A stretch of DNA of 64,000 bases from an uncultured Paenibacillus sp. (GCA_937895345.1 CALAWP010000101.1:62001-126000); one strand, 5' to 3'; shown: positions 1 to 8,843, counted from the stretch's first letter. Numbers and translations: made by a program. The notes: generated by a model from the letters alone, not told the origin.

Positions 1-2
1 TC

Positions 3-845
3 GACCGGACGTTTACGGATGCGGTGGAAATGGCCGCCAGCGGCGAGATCGACGCGGTGTACATCGCCAGTCCGAACAGCCTGCATGCGGAGCATGCGAT
101 CACGGCCATGAACCATGGCGTGCATGTGCTGTGCGAGAAGCCGATCGCCTCCAACAGCCGCGAGCTTGCGGAGATGATCGAAACGGCCAAGCGCAACAAC
201 GTGCTGCTGATGGAAGCCGTCAAATCGACGGTAATGCCGGGCTTCCGCGCCGCGGCCGACAACATCGGGCGAATCGGTAAAGTAAGACGGTATTTTGCGA
301 GCTTTTGCCAATATTCCTCCCGCTATGACGCCTACAAGCAAGGAACGGTGCTGAACGCGTTCAAGCCGGAGCTGTCCAACGGCTCGCTGATGGATATCGG
401 CATTTATTGCATCTACCCGGCGGTCGCTTTGTTCGGCAGGCCGAAGGCGGTCAAGGCGGCGGGCGTCATGCTGGAATCCGGGGTGGACGGCGAAGGAAGC
501 CTGTTGCTTCAGTACGACGATTTGGACTGCGTGCTGATGTATTCGAAAATTACCCATTCCTCGCTGCCGACGGAAATCCAGGGCGAGGACGCCAGCATCG
601 TCATCGACAAGATCAGCACGCCGACGAAGGTCGAGCTGGTCTATCGGGATGGGCGTACAGAAGATTTGACCCGGCCGACGGTCGAGCATTCCATGTATTA
701 CGAGGCGGCCGAGTTTATACGGCTCATTCGGGAAGGGCGCACGGAATCGCCGATCAATTCGCGGGAAGTGTCGGCCATCGCGATGGACATTATGGACGAG
801 GCGAGACGACAGCTGGGGCTCCGCTTTCCGGCGGACGAACGGTAG
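3..845 (+). CDS. Gfo/Idh/MocA family oxidoreductase, 5'-truncated by window edge
   Basis: NAD(P)-dependent sugar/inositol-type dehydrogenase. The frame is open to the left edge, so the N-terminal part of the Rossmann fold lies outside the window. Visible are the end of the nucleotide-binding domain (the family's AVYIASPNSLHAEHA segment), the strongly conserved CEKPIASNSRE motif containing the catalytic EKP Lys, and the C-terminal GFO_IDH_MocA_C beta-sheet domain (DIGIYCIYP). The internal GTG at 24 is unlikely to be the start because coding similarity continues upstream. The substrate cannot be told. The gene ends before a cluster of hairpins shared with the convergent aldo/keto reductase gene. 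Confidence 0.85.
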   Translation, partial: DRTFTDAVEMAASGEIDAVYIASPNSLHAEHAITAMNHGVHVLCEKPIASNSRELAEMIETAKRNNVLLMEAVKSTVMPGFRAAADNIGRIGKVRRYFASFCQYSSRYDAYKQGTVLNAFKPELSNGSLMDIGIYCIYPAVALFGRPKAVKAAGVMLESGVDGEGSLLLQYDDLDCVLMYSKITHSSLPTEIQGEDASIVIDKISTPTKVELVYRDGRTEDLTRPTVEHSMYYEAAEFIRLIREGRTESPINSREVSAIAMDIMDEARRQLGLRFPADER

Positions 846-937
846 AAGCGTTAAAGGTTGAAATCGGGTCGCGAGACGAGGGGGGTAAGCGGCAAAGCTG
901 CAGAAATGCGGCTTACTCGGCAAGAGAACGGCCCCTT

Positions 938-1038
938 GTCTCCGTTTCGGTCAGCCGAGACGGAGACAATTCCCCGCTCGAAAGCAAATCAAGCATCCCC
1001 GCTCTCGGTTTGAGCAGGGGATGCTTGATTTGCTTTCG
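938..1038. terminator. Stacked hairpins between convergent genes
   Basis: Two consecutive inverted repeats are visible. A 13-bp near-perfect stem pairs 938-950 with 955-967, and a perfect 22-bp stem pairs 979-1000 with 1017-1038. The second is unusually long for an intrinsic terminator and has no clear T-tract on either strand. It sits between two convergent genes, so bidirectional termination or mRNA 3'-end protection is the likeliest role. Confidence 0.6.
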
Positions 1039-1083
1039 TATAAGACCGTCAGAGCGGACGCATGAAGCATGCCGGTCCGTCCT

Positions 1084-2064
1084 TTATTCTTGAAGCCGGT
1101 ATATGGCGAACGGCTCGCCGTCGCGGAAGCGGCGGCTGGCCTGCTCGAGCCTGTCGGCGACGTCCGCATCCAGCTTCAGCTCAAGCGCAGCCAGGTTGCT
1201 TTCCAGCTGCTCTTCGCGCGTAGCGCCGACGATGACGGTGGAGACGGCCGGCCGCTCCAGCAGCCAGGCCAGCGACAGCGCGCTTGCCGTCGTGCCCGAT
1301 TCCAATGCGATACGCTCCACCTCGCGTCCCAGCGCAAGCGCGTCTTCGCCGAGGAATCGCCGGAAGCCGGGATCGGTATCGGCTCTCGAGCCTGCCGGCG
1401 TCTCTTGCGCCGAACCGTATTTGCCCGTCAGTATTCCTCCCGCCAGCGGAAAATACGGTATGATGCCGATGCCCTGGTCCAGACACATTGGGATCAACTC
1501 GCGTTCGGGGGTGCGGTCGGCGAGCGAGTAGCTGACCTGCATCGAGACATAACGGTTCAGCCCAAGCTTATCGCTGATGCCGACGGCTTTCATCAGCTCC
1601 CAAGCATAGTAATTGGAGGCGCCGATATACCGGACCTTCCCGGACGTCACCATGTCGTCCAGCGTCCGCAGCGTTTCTTCCAGAGGCGTATCGGGATCGA
1701 ACGTATGGATTTGGTACAGGTCGACATAATCGGTGCGCAGCCGCTTCAGGCTGTCCTCCAGTTCCTTCATCAGATGGCGGCGGGACGAGCCGCGCTCGTA
1801 GACGCCCGCGCCGCGCGGAAGGCCGGCTTTAGTCGCCAGCACCGCCTCCTGCCTTTTGCCCCCCGCCAGCGCTTCTCCGATAATCCGTTCCGATTCCGTG
1901 CCCGCATAAATGTTGGCCGTATCGATAAAGTTGACTTCGCGTTCCAGCGCGAGATGGATAATGCGGATCGACGTTTGGGCATCCGCCCGTTTGCCGAAGG
2001 CGTTCGTCCCGAGACCGAGCGCGGAAACCTTCAAGCCGCTGCCGCCAAGCCTGCGGTATTGCAT
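1084..2064 (-). CDS. Aldo/keto reductase
   Basis: NADPH-dependent aldo/keto reductase of the YajO/YghZ (potassium-channel beta-like) branch, 326 aa. The catalytic tetrad is visible: D48, Y53 (DTANIYAG), K79 (ATKAG) and H120 (YVDLYQIHTFD). The frame is open well upstream to 2406, but that would overlap the divergent lipoate ligase. The ATG at 2064 follows an AAAGGAG Shine-Dalgarno at good spacing and starts the family's typical MQYRRLGGSGLKVSALGLG. It is divergent from the lipoate ligase and convergent with the Gfo/Idh/MocA gene. The physiological substrate is unknown; general carbonyl detoxification is a reasonable guess. Confidence 0.9.
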   Translation of the reverse strand: MQYRRLGGSGLKVSALGLGTNAFGKRADAQTSIRIIHLALEREVNFIDTANIYAGTESERIIGEALAGGKRQEAVLATKAGLPRGAGVYERGSSRRHLMKELEDSLKRLRTDYVDLYQIHTFDPDTPLEETLRTLDDMVTSGKVRYIGASNYYAWELMKAVGISDKLGLNRYVSMQVSYSLADRTPERELIPMCLDQGIGIIPYFPLAGGILTGKYGSAQETPAGSRADTDPGFRRFLGEDALALGREVERIALESGTTASALSLAWLLERPAVSTVIVGATREEQLESNLAALELKLDADVADRLEQASRRFRDGEPFAIYRLQE

Positions 2065-2175
2065 CGAGATCAGCTCCTTTGCCGGTAAAGTCATGTCCAG
2101 TATACCATAGTTGAAATAACGGCTTCCCGGCGGGTATAATGCCCGTATCGGACTTAAAGTCGGGAGGGATGCGGC

Positions 2176-3165
2176 ATGAAATTCATAGACAACAAGGGAA
2201 ACACGGATCCGGCGCTGAATCTGGCGTTGGAGGAGTACATCTTGCGCTCCTTGCCGGACGATGAGTATTTGCTTTTTTACATCAACGAACCGTCCATTAT
2301 TATCGGCAAAAACCAGAATACGGTGGAGGAGATCAACGGCGAATACGTGAAGGCAAACGGGATTCATGTCGTCCGCAGGCTGTCGGGAGGCGGCGCCGTC
2401 TATCACGATCTGGGCAATCTCAACTTCAGCTTCATCATGGCCGACGACGGGAGCTCATTTCACAATTTCAGGAAGTTTACACAGCCGGTGGTGGAGGCGC
2501 TTCGGGAATTGGGCGTGCAGGCGGAATTGACGGGACGCAACGATTTGCAGGTCGGCGAGAGAAAAATTTCGGGCAACGCGCAATTCCACACCCGGGGCAA
2601 AATGTTCAGCCACGGCACGCTGCTCTTCGATTCCGAAATCGACAACGTCGTATCCGCTTTGCAGGTAAGCGCCGAGAAATACGCGTCGAAATCGACCAAA
2701 TCGGTTCGGAGCCGCGTCGCCAATATTTCGGAGTTTTTGGCGGAGCCGATGACGATCGGGCAATTTCGGGAAGCGCTTCTGACCTCGATCTTTAAAGGGG
2801 AAGCGGAAATTCCGGAATATCGGCTGACGGAACGGGATTGGGAGCAGGTGCATAAACTGGCCGACGAGCGTTACCGCAGCTGGGATTGGAACTACGGCCG
2901 TTCTCCGGCGTTTAACGTGCGGCAGCGCAAGCGGATCGAAGGCGTCGGAACGTTTGACGTCCGATTGCAGGTAGAGGATGGCGTCATTAAGGAAGCGGCG
3001 GTGTTCGGCGATTATTTCGGCCGGGGGGACAGCGCCGAAGTGGCGGCCAAACTGGCGGGAACGCGCTACGACGAGGCGTCTCTGGCTGCGCTTGCCGATA
3101 CGCTGGACCTCCCGTATTATTTCGGAGCCGTCTCGAAGGAGCAATGGCTGGAACTGCTGCTGTAA
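2176..3165 (+). CDS. lplA: Lipoate--protein ligase
   Basis: Cytosolic enzyme that activates free lipoate with ATP and attaches it to lipoyl domains of 2-oxoacid dehydrogenases and GcvH. The 329 aa include the lipoate-binding RRLSGGGAVYHD segment (residues 67-78), NLNFSF, the adenylate-binding KISGNAQ motif (K130) and the SHGTLLFD segment, followed by the C-terminal accessory domain of LplA-type ligases. Length matches the family. A GGAGGG Shine-Dalgarno precedes the ATG. It appears to be a single gene. It could be called LplJ by the Bacillus convention; the function is the same. Confidence 0.92.
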   Translation: MKFIDNKGNTDPALNLALEEYILRSLPDDEYLLFYINEPSIIIGKNQNTVEEINGEYVKANGIHVVRRLSGGGAVYHDLGNLNFSFIMADDGSSFHNFRKFTQPVVEALRELGVQAELTGRNDLQVGERKISGNAQFHTRGKMFSHGTLLFDSEIDNVVSALQVSAEKYASKSTKSVRSRVANISEFLAEPMTIGQFREALLTSIFKGEAEIPEYRLTERDWEQVHKLADERYRSWDWNYGRSPAFNVRQRKRIEGVGTFDVRLQVEDGVIKEAAVFGDYFGRGDSAEVAAKLAGTRYDEASLAALADTLDLPYYFGAVSKEQWLELLL

Positions 3166-3323
3166 AATGATGAAATGGGAAGGAGCGCTTAAAGCTATGC
3201 CTGTCGCCAGACCTCCTTGTTAATATAAGGCGCATGCCGCTTCTTCGCGGGCGCCCCCGGGCAGATTGACCGTCATGCTGGACAGACCGGTTAATCGAAC
3301 CTGGAGAGGGGCCCAAGAACGTA

Positions 3324-4496
3324 ATGATTTCGAACCTATGGAAGCTGTATGCGATTCGATTTTTTCACAGCCTGATTCCGGCCTACGTCATCGAGAGGCT
3401 GTTTTGGGAAGAACGGGGCATGACGATCCCGATGGTGGTGTACGCGGAAATCATTTATGCCGTCACCATCGTGCTGTTGGAAATTCCGACCGGCATCGTT
3501 GCCGACCGTTGGAGCCGCAAAGGGATGATCGTGCTGGCCGCTTTGTTGGGCGCGCTGGAATTTCTTATTTTGGTGTTCGCTACGGCATTTTGGCATTTTG
3601 CTCTTGTCGTTTTTTTGGCGGCGGTCGGCAGATCGGCCAGCAGCGGAGCGGACAACGCCTTGTTGTACGATTCGTTGCTGGCCGAGAACAAAGAGGGTTT
3701 GTTCGAACGGTATTTGGGGAGGTTGAACGCCATAGACATTGCGGCCACGATGATTGCGGCGCTAAGCGGCAGCTTGTTGGCCGGGCGCTACGGCTTTGCG
3801 TTCAACTACTGGATTTCCTTCGGCAGCATGCTGATCTGCCTGCTGCTGACCTTTCTGCTGCGCGAGCCTCCCGCGAAGCGGGACGCGGAGGACGGTCGGC
3901 CCGTGCCGGTCAGGGAATACGTGACGGCATCGCTCCGTTTTTTTCGCAGCCGTCCCGGCGTGACGCTCGTCGTGCTGACGGGGATGATAACGGGCGCCGC
4001 CATTTCGTATATCGATGAATTTTGGCAAATTTACTTGGAGCGCATTGGCGTGCCGGTGACGGCGTTCGGGCTGTTTTCGGCGGCGTTTTTCGTCGTCCGG
4101 CTGCCCGGCAATTTGCTGGCGCATGCCTTGAAGCAACGGTTTGCGATGCGCTCCTTGCTGCTCTCGGCGACGCTGGCGTTTGCGGCGGGATTTGCTTATC
4201 TTGCGTATGCGCCGCACGGAGGCGGCTTGGCGGCGCTGCTGCTGATCGGTTTGTTTGCCGGCATGATGGAGCCGCTGGCGTCCGGCTATTTGCATCACCG
4301 CATCGATTCGTCCATGCGCGCCACGCTGGATTCGTTTCAGTCGCTGGGCGCCAACGCCGCCCTTGTCGTGACTGGATTGGGCTTCGGATACGCGGCGTCC
4401 CGCCTGGACGTGTTCGGCGGCTTCGGGTTTCTTGGCGTCGTCTGCGGCGTATACTTCGTTTATCTGTTCTTTGCGTCGAAGAAGACGGCGGTTTAA
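3324..4496 (+). CDS. MFS transporter
   Basis: Polytopic inner-membrane protein of 390 aa with roughly 10-12 hydrophobic segments. It carries the major-facilitator signature between TM2 and TM3 (GIVADRWSRKGMIVLAALLG, equivalent to G-x-x-x-D-R-x-x-R-K) and a weaker repeat at the middle loop. It resembles the small drug-efflux-type MFS proteins of Bacilli. No substrate can be inferred from the neighbours. The 158-bp gap from lplA and the terminator downstream suggest a monocistronic unit. Confidence 0.85.
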   Translation: MISNLWKLYAIRFFHSLIPAYVIERLFWEERGMTIPMVVYAEIIYAVTIVLLEIPTGIVADRWSRKGMIVLAALLGALEFLILVFATAFWHFALVVFLAAVGRSASSGADNALLYDSLLAENKEGLFERYLGRLNAIDIAATMIAALSGSLLAGRYGFAFNYWISFGSMLICLLLTFLLREPPAKRDAEDGRPVPVREYVTASLRFFRSRPGVTLVVLTGMITGAAISYIDEFWQIYLERIGVPVTAFGLFSAAFFVVRLPGNLLAHALKQRFAMRSLLLSATLAFAAGFAYLAYAPHGGGLAALLLIGLFAGMMEPLASGYLHHRIDSSMRATLDSFQSLGANAALVVTGLGFGYAASRLDVFGGFGFLGVVCGVYFVYLFFASKKTAV

Positions 4497-4501
4497 CGTC
4501 A

Positions 4502-4548
4502 AAGGGACGTTTCCCCTCGGATATCTTGCTCCGGGGGAAACGTCCCTT
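4502..4548. terminator. Bidirectional intrinsic terminator
   Basis: Perfect 15-bp inverted repeat (4502-4516 with 4534-4548) between the convergent MFS and hydrolase genes. An A-rich start on one side and a short T-run on the other are compatible with use from both directions. Confidence 0.75.
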
Positions 4549-4573
4549 CATTATGCCGTGCCTGGTTCGTTCG

Positions 4574-5668
4574 TCAGGCGGACGTCTGCGGACGATGCCT
4601 GTTTTTGATCTCGACCATGAGCCTGTAAAATTTGTCCTCCTCCTCGAAATGAGGGAAATGGGCCGATTCCTCAAACCAAACGAACTGCTTGTGCGGCGCC
4701 TCGAGCGTTTCGTAATAGTCGTAAGCCGCGGAGGACGGCGTCATATAATCGTGGCGTCCCATCATGATGTAGACCGGAACATCGAGCCGGGGAGCGGCTG
4801 CGGTCAAGTTCAGGTTTTCCGTTTGCGGGCGGATGGCTCGGAGCGACAGCGTGTTCCCCAGCCCCAAGCGAAGACCGTCCAGCCACGTATATTCAGGCGC
4901 CCAAAGAATGCCGCGCAGCAAGTCCGCGTTGGAGTCGATGTTTCGCTCCGAACCGCCGAAGGCCGCCACCCATTTGCGCTCCAGCGAGGTATCCTTGCGG
5001 GGATTCGCATACGGGGGCGCTCCGATCGCTTCCAGCTCCCGGACAGCCTTCTCGTTCCCCCGGCGCTGCGCTTCGGCTAAGGCGAACTCGTAGGACAGCC
5101 GCTCGCCCTCCATCGAATCGGCCACCTGGCCGATGCCGATATAGGCGCGGTAAAGCTCCGGATATTGCCGCACCGTCAGCACGCCGAGCGTGCTTCCCCA
5201 TGAATGGCCCGCGATATAAATGTCGTCCTGGCCGAACCGCTCCCGCAAATACCGGGTCAATTCCGCGGTATCCTCGACCAGCCGGTCGACCTTCAAATCG
5301 TCCTCGTCCATATTCCAATGATATGACTTTCCCGAGCCTCGTTGATCCCAATTGACGACAATAAATTGCTGTTCCAGCTGACGCTGGTATTTGCGGGCAA
5401 AGGCGATCTGCGGATAGCCTGGGCCGCCGTGAAGAAACAGAAGGACGGGATTGTCCCGGCTGGCGCCGCGAATCAGAATATATTGCGGCACGCCTCCCAG
5501 CTCGATCCGCTTCAGCTCCGCAATGCCGCCTTCGACGGCGTTCCCGTTAAGGTCTTTTACCGCAGGGGTCCACGAAGGGAATATATACAGCACTGCAAGC
5601 AGCAGAACGGCGATTATCGGAATAAGCACCGATCTGCGTTTCCATAAAGTTTTTTTGACCCGGTTCAT
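4574..5668 (-). CDS. Membrane-anchored alpha/beta hydrolase, proline-iminopeptidase-like
   Basis: Serine hydrolase of 364 aa in the prolyl aminopeptidase (S33) group. An N-terminal positively charged stretch and a hydrophobic helix (about residues 13-31) anchor it to the membrane, placing the hydrolase outside the cell. The oxyanion-hole HGGPG motif is at 80-84 and the nucleophile elbow GHSWGS contains S156. A WDQRGSGKS motif follows the oxyanion motif as in the family. The C-terminus keeps a GRHDYMTP acid region and a candidate catalytic His (ESAHFPHFEE). Substrate not established. Confidence 0.85.
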   Translation of the reverse strand: MNRVKKTLWKRRSVLIPIIAVLLLAVLYIFPSWTPAVKDLNGNAVEGGIAELKRIELGGVPQYILIRGASRDNPVLLFLHGGPGYPQIAFARKYQRQLEQQFIVVNWDQRGSGKSYHWNMDEDDLKVDRLVEDTAELTRYLRERFGQDDIYIAGHSWGSTLGVLTVRQYPELYRAYIGIGQVADSMEGERLSYEFALAEAQRRGNEKAVRELEAIGAPPYANPRKDTSLERKWVAAFGGSERNIDSNADLLRGILWAPEYTWLDGLRLGLGNTLSLRAIRPQTENLNLTAAAPRLDVPVYIMMGRHDYMTPSSAAYDYYETLEAPHKQFVWFEESAHFPHFEEEDKFYRLMVEIKNRHRPQTSA

Positions 5669-5786
5669 AAATTTTCGTTGTTCTCCCGACGGTTGCTTTT
5701 TATGGAGCTATCGTAGCACTCGTTCAAGCAAATGTGAAGGCTCGCCTATAAAGACGATCGCCGAATCCGAATGCCCGCTGCGGGTC

Positions 5787-6272
5787 TTAGCGGATCGGCG
5801 ATCGTGTTGGCTGCATGGCCAGTTTTTTCTCAAACAGCAATACGTCGAAGCCGTCGATGACGGACGGTCCTTTTATCTCGTAGCCATGGTTCTGGAACAG
5901 CTTGTGCGCATATTGCTGAGTCGTCAGCGCGTCGAGGTAAATGCTGCCAAAGCCAAGCTGAACGGCGCGCTCCTCCAGCCGCCGCAACAGTTGGGCGCCG
6001 TATCCCCGCCGCTGGAAGTCCGGATGGACGCGAAGCCGCTTGATTTCGGCCATGCCGTCGGTCAGCCTCTTCAGTCCGCCCATGGCAATGACTTGTCCTT
6101 GCGGATCGATCCCGACAAGAAATTCGCCTCCGCCCTTTAAATATTCCTCTTCTATATGCAAGATGTCGTGATAATGTTTGTGGGTCGCTTCGACGCCAAG
6201 CTTGGAGATAACGAGAAGATGAACGCGCCATACATAGTCGTGATCGGCGGTTGAATATTGACGAATGTGCAT
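5787..6272 (-). CDS. GNAT family N-acetyltransferase
   Basis: Acetyl-CoA-dependent N-acetyltransferase of 161 aa with the GNAT fold. The acetyl-CoA binding loop is RRGYGAQLL (R/Q-x-x-G-x-G/A), preceded by the beta4 VHPDFQ segment and followed by the family's beta5 strand (FGSIYLDAL). The longest frame begins at a TTG at 6281, which sits directly after the GGGAG Shine-Dalgarno. The ATG at 6272 is at proper distance and is preferred. Substrate unknown. Confidence 0.85.
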   Translation of the reverse strand: MHIRQYSTADHDYVWRVHLLVISKLGVEATHKHYHDILHIEEEYLKGGGEFLVGIDPQGQVIAMGGLKRLTDGMAEIKRLRVHPDFQRRGYGAQLLRRLEERAVQLGFGSIYLDALTTQQYAHKLFQNHGYEIKGPSVIDGFDVLLFEKKLAMQPTRSPIR

Positions 6273-6731
6273 AAAAATCAACTCCCATTTGTTTATGTCA
6301 TATAATATAACATGGTTTTCCGGATATTTGAAATAAGAAAGTTGTTTGTGCGCGATAAGATATACTTATGTTAGATAAAGTGACGTGATTGTTTGCGTCT
6401 GCGCAGCGGAGTTAGATGTCGCGCCGTCGCCGATCGGATCGGTCGAACGGTCGTCCGATTAATTGGCTGTTGCTCGCCCCCCGATAAATTCTTCGACTCT
6501 TGCTCTTCGGTGTAATGGGAATGGGTTAGGTGAAACGAACTTCGAAGCCGCAATGCCGATTTTGTTACTTACGGCGCTCCTCAGAGACCGTCTGCGGTGC
6601 TCTGAATATGGTGCAAAAAAGGATAGTTACTCCGCCGAGGATTGCTGCGGCATTCAAAAACGGCATTCTCGAATGGCCTAAAAGGGAACCTTTTTGGCGT
6701 TTGAGCGGTCTTATTGACAGAGGTGAGCCAT
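6273..6731. other. Intergenic region between GNAT and sigma factor genes
   Basis: 459 bp without a convincing gene. The left part (6295-6375) is AT-rich and should hold the promoter of the divergent GNAT gene. The short frames here have no good Shine-Dalgarno and look non-coding. The last 50 bp hold a possible ECF promoter, listed separately. Confidence 0.5.
6684..6710 (+). promoter_or_regulatory. Possible ECF-type (autoregulatory) promoter
   Basis: GGGAACC at 6684-6690 resembles the GAAC/GGAAC -35 box of extracytoplasmic-function promoters. About 15 bp later comes CGGTC (6706-6710) at the -10 position. It lies just upstream of the ECF sigma factor gene, where autoregulated promoters usually occur. 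The match is by eye only. Confidence 0.35.
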
Positions 6732-7292
6732 GTGAGCAAAGCGGAAGGCCATTACTTGCAATATTTGGCGCCCGGCTTCGACCGGAAGGCGGTGCTGGAG
6801 GAGTTGATGGCGGATTACGGAACGGATATATGGAACTTCGCTTATTTTTTGACCCGGCGCAAAGAGATGGCGGACGATATCGCGCAGGAGACGTTTCTTG
6901 CCGTTTACGTCCGGCTGTACGCTTATCGCGGAGAATCGAGCCTCAAAAGCTGGCTGCTCAGCATCGCGCGCAACAAGTCGCTGAATGCGTTGAAGAGCGC
7001 CTTCGTCAGAAGGGTCGTCCTCGGCGACCCGTTCCGCCACGGCAAAGGCGCGTCACCTTCCGCGGAGCATGCGGCGCTCGAGCGGCTGGAGGCGGACGAA
7101 TTGTGGGGCAAGGTGCTGACGCTCCCCTTGAAGCATCGCGAGGTGCTGCTGCTGATTTATCATTACGGGCTGACGATCGAGGAAACGGCCGCATCGCTTG
7201 GGCTGTCGGCAGGCACCGTCAAGTCCCGGCTGTTTCGCGCGAAGCGGCGCATGGCCGCGCTGCTGGAAGATCGACGCATGGAGGAGGAATAG
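6732..7292 (+). CDS. ECF-type RNA polymerase sigma factor
   Basis: Sigma-70 family, 186 aa. Region 2 (WNFAYFLTRRKEMADDIAQETF, then SSLKSWLLSIARN) contacts the -10 element and core enzyme. Region 4 (LPLKHREVLLLIYHYGLTIEE with the TVKSRLFRAKRR recognition helix) binds the -35. The start at the GTG at 6732 follows an AGAGGTGA Shine-Dalgarno, in preference to the in-frame TTG at 6714. The stop is 3 bp before the next gene, which encodes a protein with one membrane span, a typical sigma/anti-sigma pair layout. Confidence 0.88.
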   Translation: MSKAEGHYLQYLAPGFDRKAVLEELMADYGTDIWNFAYFLTRRKEMADDIAQETFLAVYVRLYAYRGESSLKSWLLSIARNKSLNALKSAFVRRVVLGDPFRHGKGASPSAEHAALERLEADELWGKVLTLPLKHREVLLLIYHYGLTIEETAASLGLSAGTVKSRLFRAKRRMAALLEDRRMEEE

Positions 7293-7295
7293 GGC

Positions 7296-8228
7296 ATGGA
7301 GACGAACGAGAGAGAGTGGACCGACAGGCTGGCGGACCGGCCGCTTGCATTGTCGCCGTTTACGGAGGAGCTGAAGATGAAGATCCGGGAGCGGCTGGAT
7401 CCAAAGCCGAAGCGAAGCCGGCGGCGGCTGCCCCGCCTTGCCGCAACGCTTGCGGGAGCTGCCGCCGTTGCCGGGTGTCTGGCGCTGCTGCTGCTGCCGC
7501 TGCCGCTAAACGGAGAACGGGCGGCGCCGCATGCGGTCAGGCCGGCTTACGAGGCAAACGGAAAAGTGCTGCTCGAGGCGTTCCCCGATCCCGAGCTGAA
7601 AGCGGGAAGTCCGTTCGGGTATTTGTTCCGATTTACGGCGGACATGGAGGAGTTGAAGGGAAAGCGGCTGGCCATCGAGGCCGTCCATTTGGCATCGGGG
7701 CAGCGGGTGGCTGCCGTCCGGCCGTTCGTTGTAACGGAGCCAAGCTCCGGGTATGCCGGACTGGAACGATTTACGGCCCGCTTTGCGCTCCCGCTCCCCG
7801 GAGCATGGCGGTACGAAGCGACGCTGGACGGCCGGTTTTACGCCGATATCGTGCTGCATGCGGGGGAGCCCTCCTGGGAGCCGAGCCCGGAATTTGCCGC
7901 CGGCGGCTACAATTTGACCGGCGTGGAAGGAAAGGTCGGCATCCTCAGTCCGGGCTTTGTTGCCGGTCAAGCGAATAAATATATGTGGTCGCTGTGGGGG
8001 GCGGATGAAGAGCTGCAGGGGGAGCTGGTCGTCAAAGCCGTCAAGCGGGGAGAAACGGAGATGGTGACGCTGTTTGAAGGAATCAGGTTGAGCGGTGCAA
8101 ATTCCGCGTTAAAAATTCCGAGCAGCCTCACGCTGCCCGAGCCGGGAATGTGGCGTCTGTTGCCGTTCGTGGACGGCGTGCTGTTCGACAGCATCGTAGT
8201 CGAGGCGAAGCAGAAGCCATCGCCGTAA
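7296..8228 (+). CDS. Putative membrane-anchored anti-sigma-linked protein (DUF4871-like)
   Basis: 310 aa with a cytosolic basic N-terminus (about 1-45), one transmembrane helix (about 46-70) and a large extracytoplasmic beta-rich domain. The translationally linked position behind an ECF sigma factor suggests it is the cognate anti-sigma factor or sensor. The outer domain (YNLTGVEGKVGILSPGFVAG, KYMWSLWG, then a MWRLLPFVDG strand near the end) resembles what I remember of DUF4871/YhfM-type Bacillus proteins; that family call is from memory and uncertain. No zinc-binding HxxxCxxC anti-sigma motif is visible. Confidence 0.55.
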   Translation: METNEREWTDRLADRPLALSPFTEELKMKIRERLDPKPKRSRRRLPRLAATLAGAAAVAGCLALLLLPLPLNGERAAPHAVRPAYEANGKVLLEAFPDPELKAGSPFGYLFRFTADMEELKGKRLAIEAVHLASGQRVAAVRPFVVTEPSSGYAGLERFTARFALPLPGAWRYEATLDGRFYADIVLHAGEPSWEPSPEFAAGGYNLTGVEGKVGILSPGFVAGQANKYMWSLWGADEELQGELVVKAVKRGETEMVTLFEGIRLSGANSALKIPSSLTLPEPGMWRLLPFVDGVLFDSIVVEAKQKPSP

Positions 8229-8289
8229 GTCCATGCGGCCGTCCGACCGTCGTCGGCACAGGCGAAGCGACAGCATGGTAGTCGAGGCG
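8186..8289. repeat. Decayed partial duplication of a gene 3' end
   Basis: A 22-bp stretch at 8186-8207, covering the last codons of the preceding gene, recurs at 8268-8289 with one mismatch. The similarity continues less well to a second degenerate stop region. The offset is 82 bp. Confidence 0.6.
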
Positions 8290-8627
8290 CAACCGACGCC
8301 GACGCCGTGAGCCATGCTAAGCCGCCCGGCTGCCGCCGGAACGAGCGAAGCGCCGAGCGCTTCCAAGCCGGCAGGCGATGCGCACAAGTAAGCAGATTAG
8401 CCGTGCAGGCCCGCGCGGCGTCCGATCGGCGAATCGGATGCCGATGCGGGCCGATTGGCGTTGAATGGAAAAGGATGCGGTTGTCAATGTTCTCCATTCG
8501 CTGTAAAATGCCATCTATCTGGAACATCGATCGCGCTGGTCCGTAAAAAGGTATATCGCATTAAAATATGCATCGTCTCGGTCAAAGCGGCCGTGCCGAT
8601 CCGATAAAAGAAAGGATGTCGAACGGA
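8229..8627. other. Intergenic region, no convincing gene
   Basis: 399 bp. The left part holds the decayed repeat of the upstream gene's end. The middle is GC-rich with no frame that has a credible ribosome-binding site. The stretch just before 8560 is less GC-rich and probably contains the promoter of the 8628-11795 operon, but I could not pick a confident -35/-10 pair. Confidence 0.45.
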
Positions 8628-8843
8628 ATGGAGCAAGGTTTGAACGTGTTGCTGGTGGAGAAGCTGCCAGGCGGCGAACTTCGTGAAATCGAGCAGCGGA
8701 TTTGGAACGTCAATATGGTGCGAGCGTTGGAGCACATCAATTATATAGTTGCCGGAGGCCGGGAATACGAAACGATCGAGGGCAGGCTGAATATAGATCT
8801 GGAACGTCTGGAGCTGTTGGTCGTGCCGATGAAGCATGAATGA
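8628..8843 (+). CDS. Small protein of unknown function heading the ATP-grasp/DUF350 operon
   Basis: 71 aa, mixed charge, no signal peptide or membrane span, probably cytosolic and alpha/beta (LNVLLVEKLPG, then VNMVRALEHINYIVAGGREYE and a C-terminal LERLELLVVPMKHE). The longest frame starts at 8568, but the ATG at 8628 has an AAAGGA Shine-Dalgarno at usable distance. The gene ends 16 bp before the next start, so it is very likely co-translated with the secreted Gly-Gly protein. I do not recognise the family. Confidence 0.6.
   Translation: MEQGLNVLLVEKLPGGELREIEQRIWNVNMVRALEHINYIVAGGREYETIEGRLNIDLERLELLVVPMKHE

Noticed and set aside
407..1093. Long overlapping frame inside the oxidoreductase gene
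   Set aside because: Antisense- or shifted-frame shadow in GC-rich DNA: Arg/Gly-rich translation, no Shine-Dalgarno, no family motif.
1069..2088. Large plus-strand frame over the aldo/keto reductase
   Set aside because: The reverse-strand gene has all catalytic motifs; the plus-strand translation has none.
6463..6681. 72-codon frame ahead of the sigma factor
   Set aside because: No ribosome-binding site, mixed composition, no recognisable feature; treated as non-coding.
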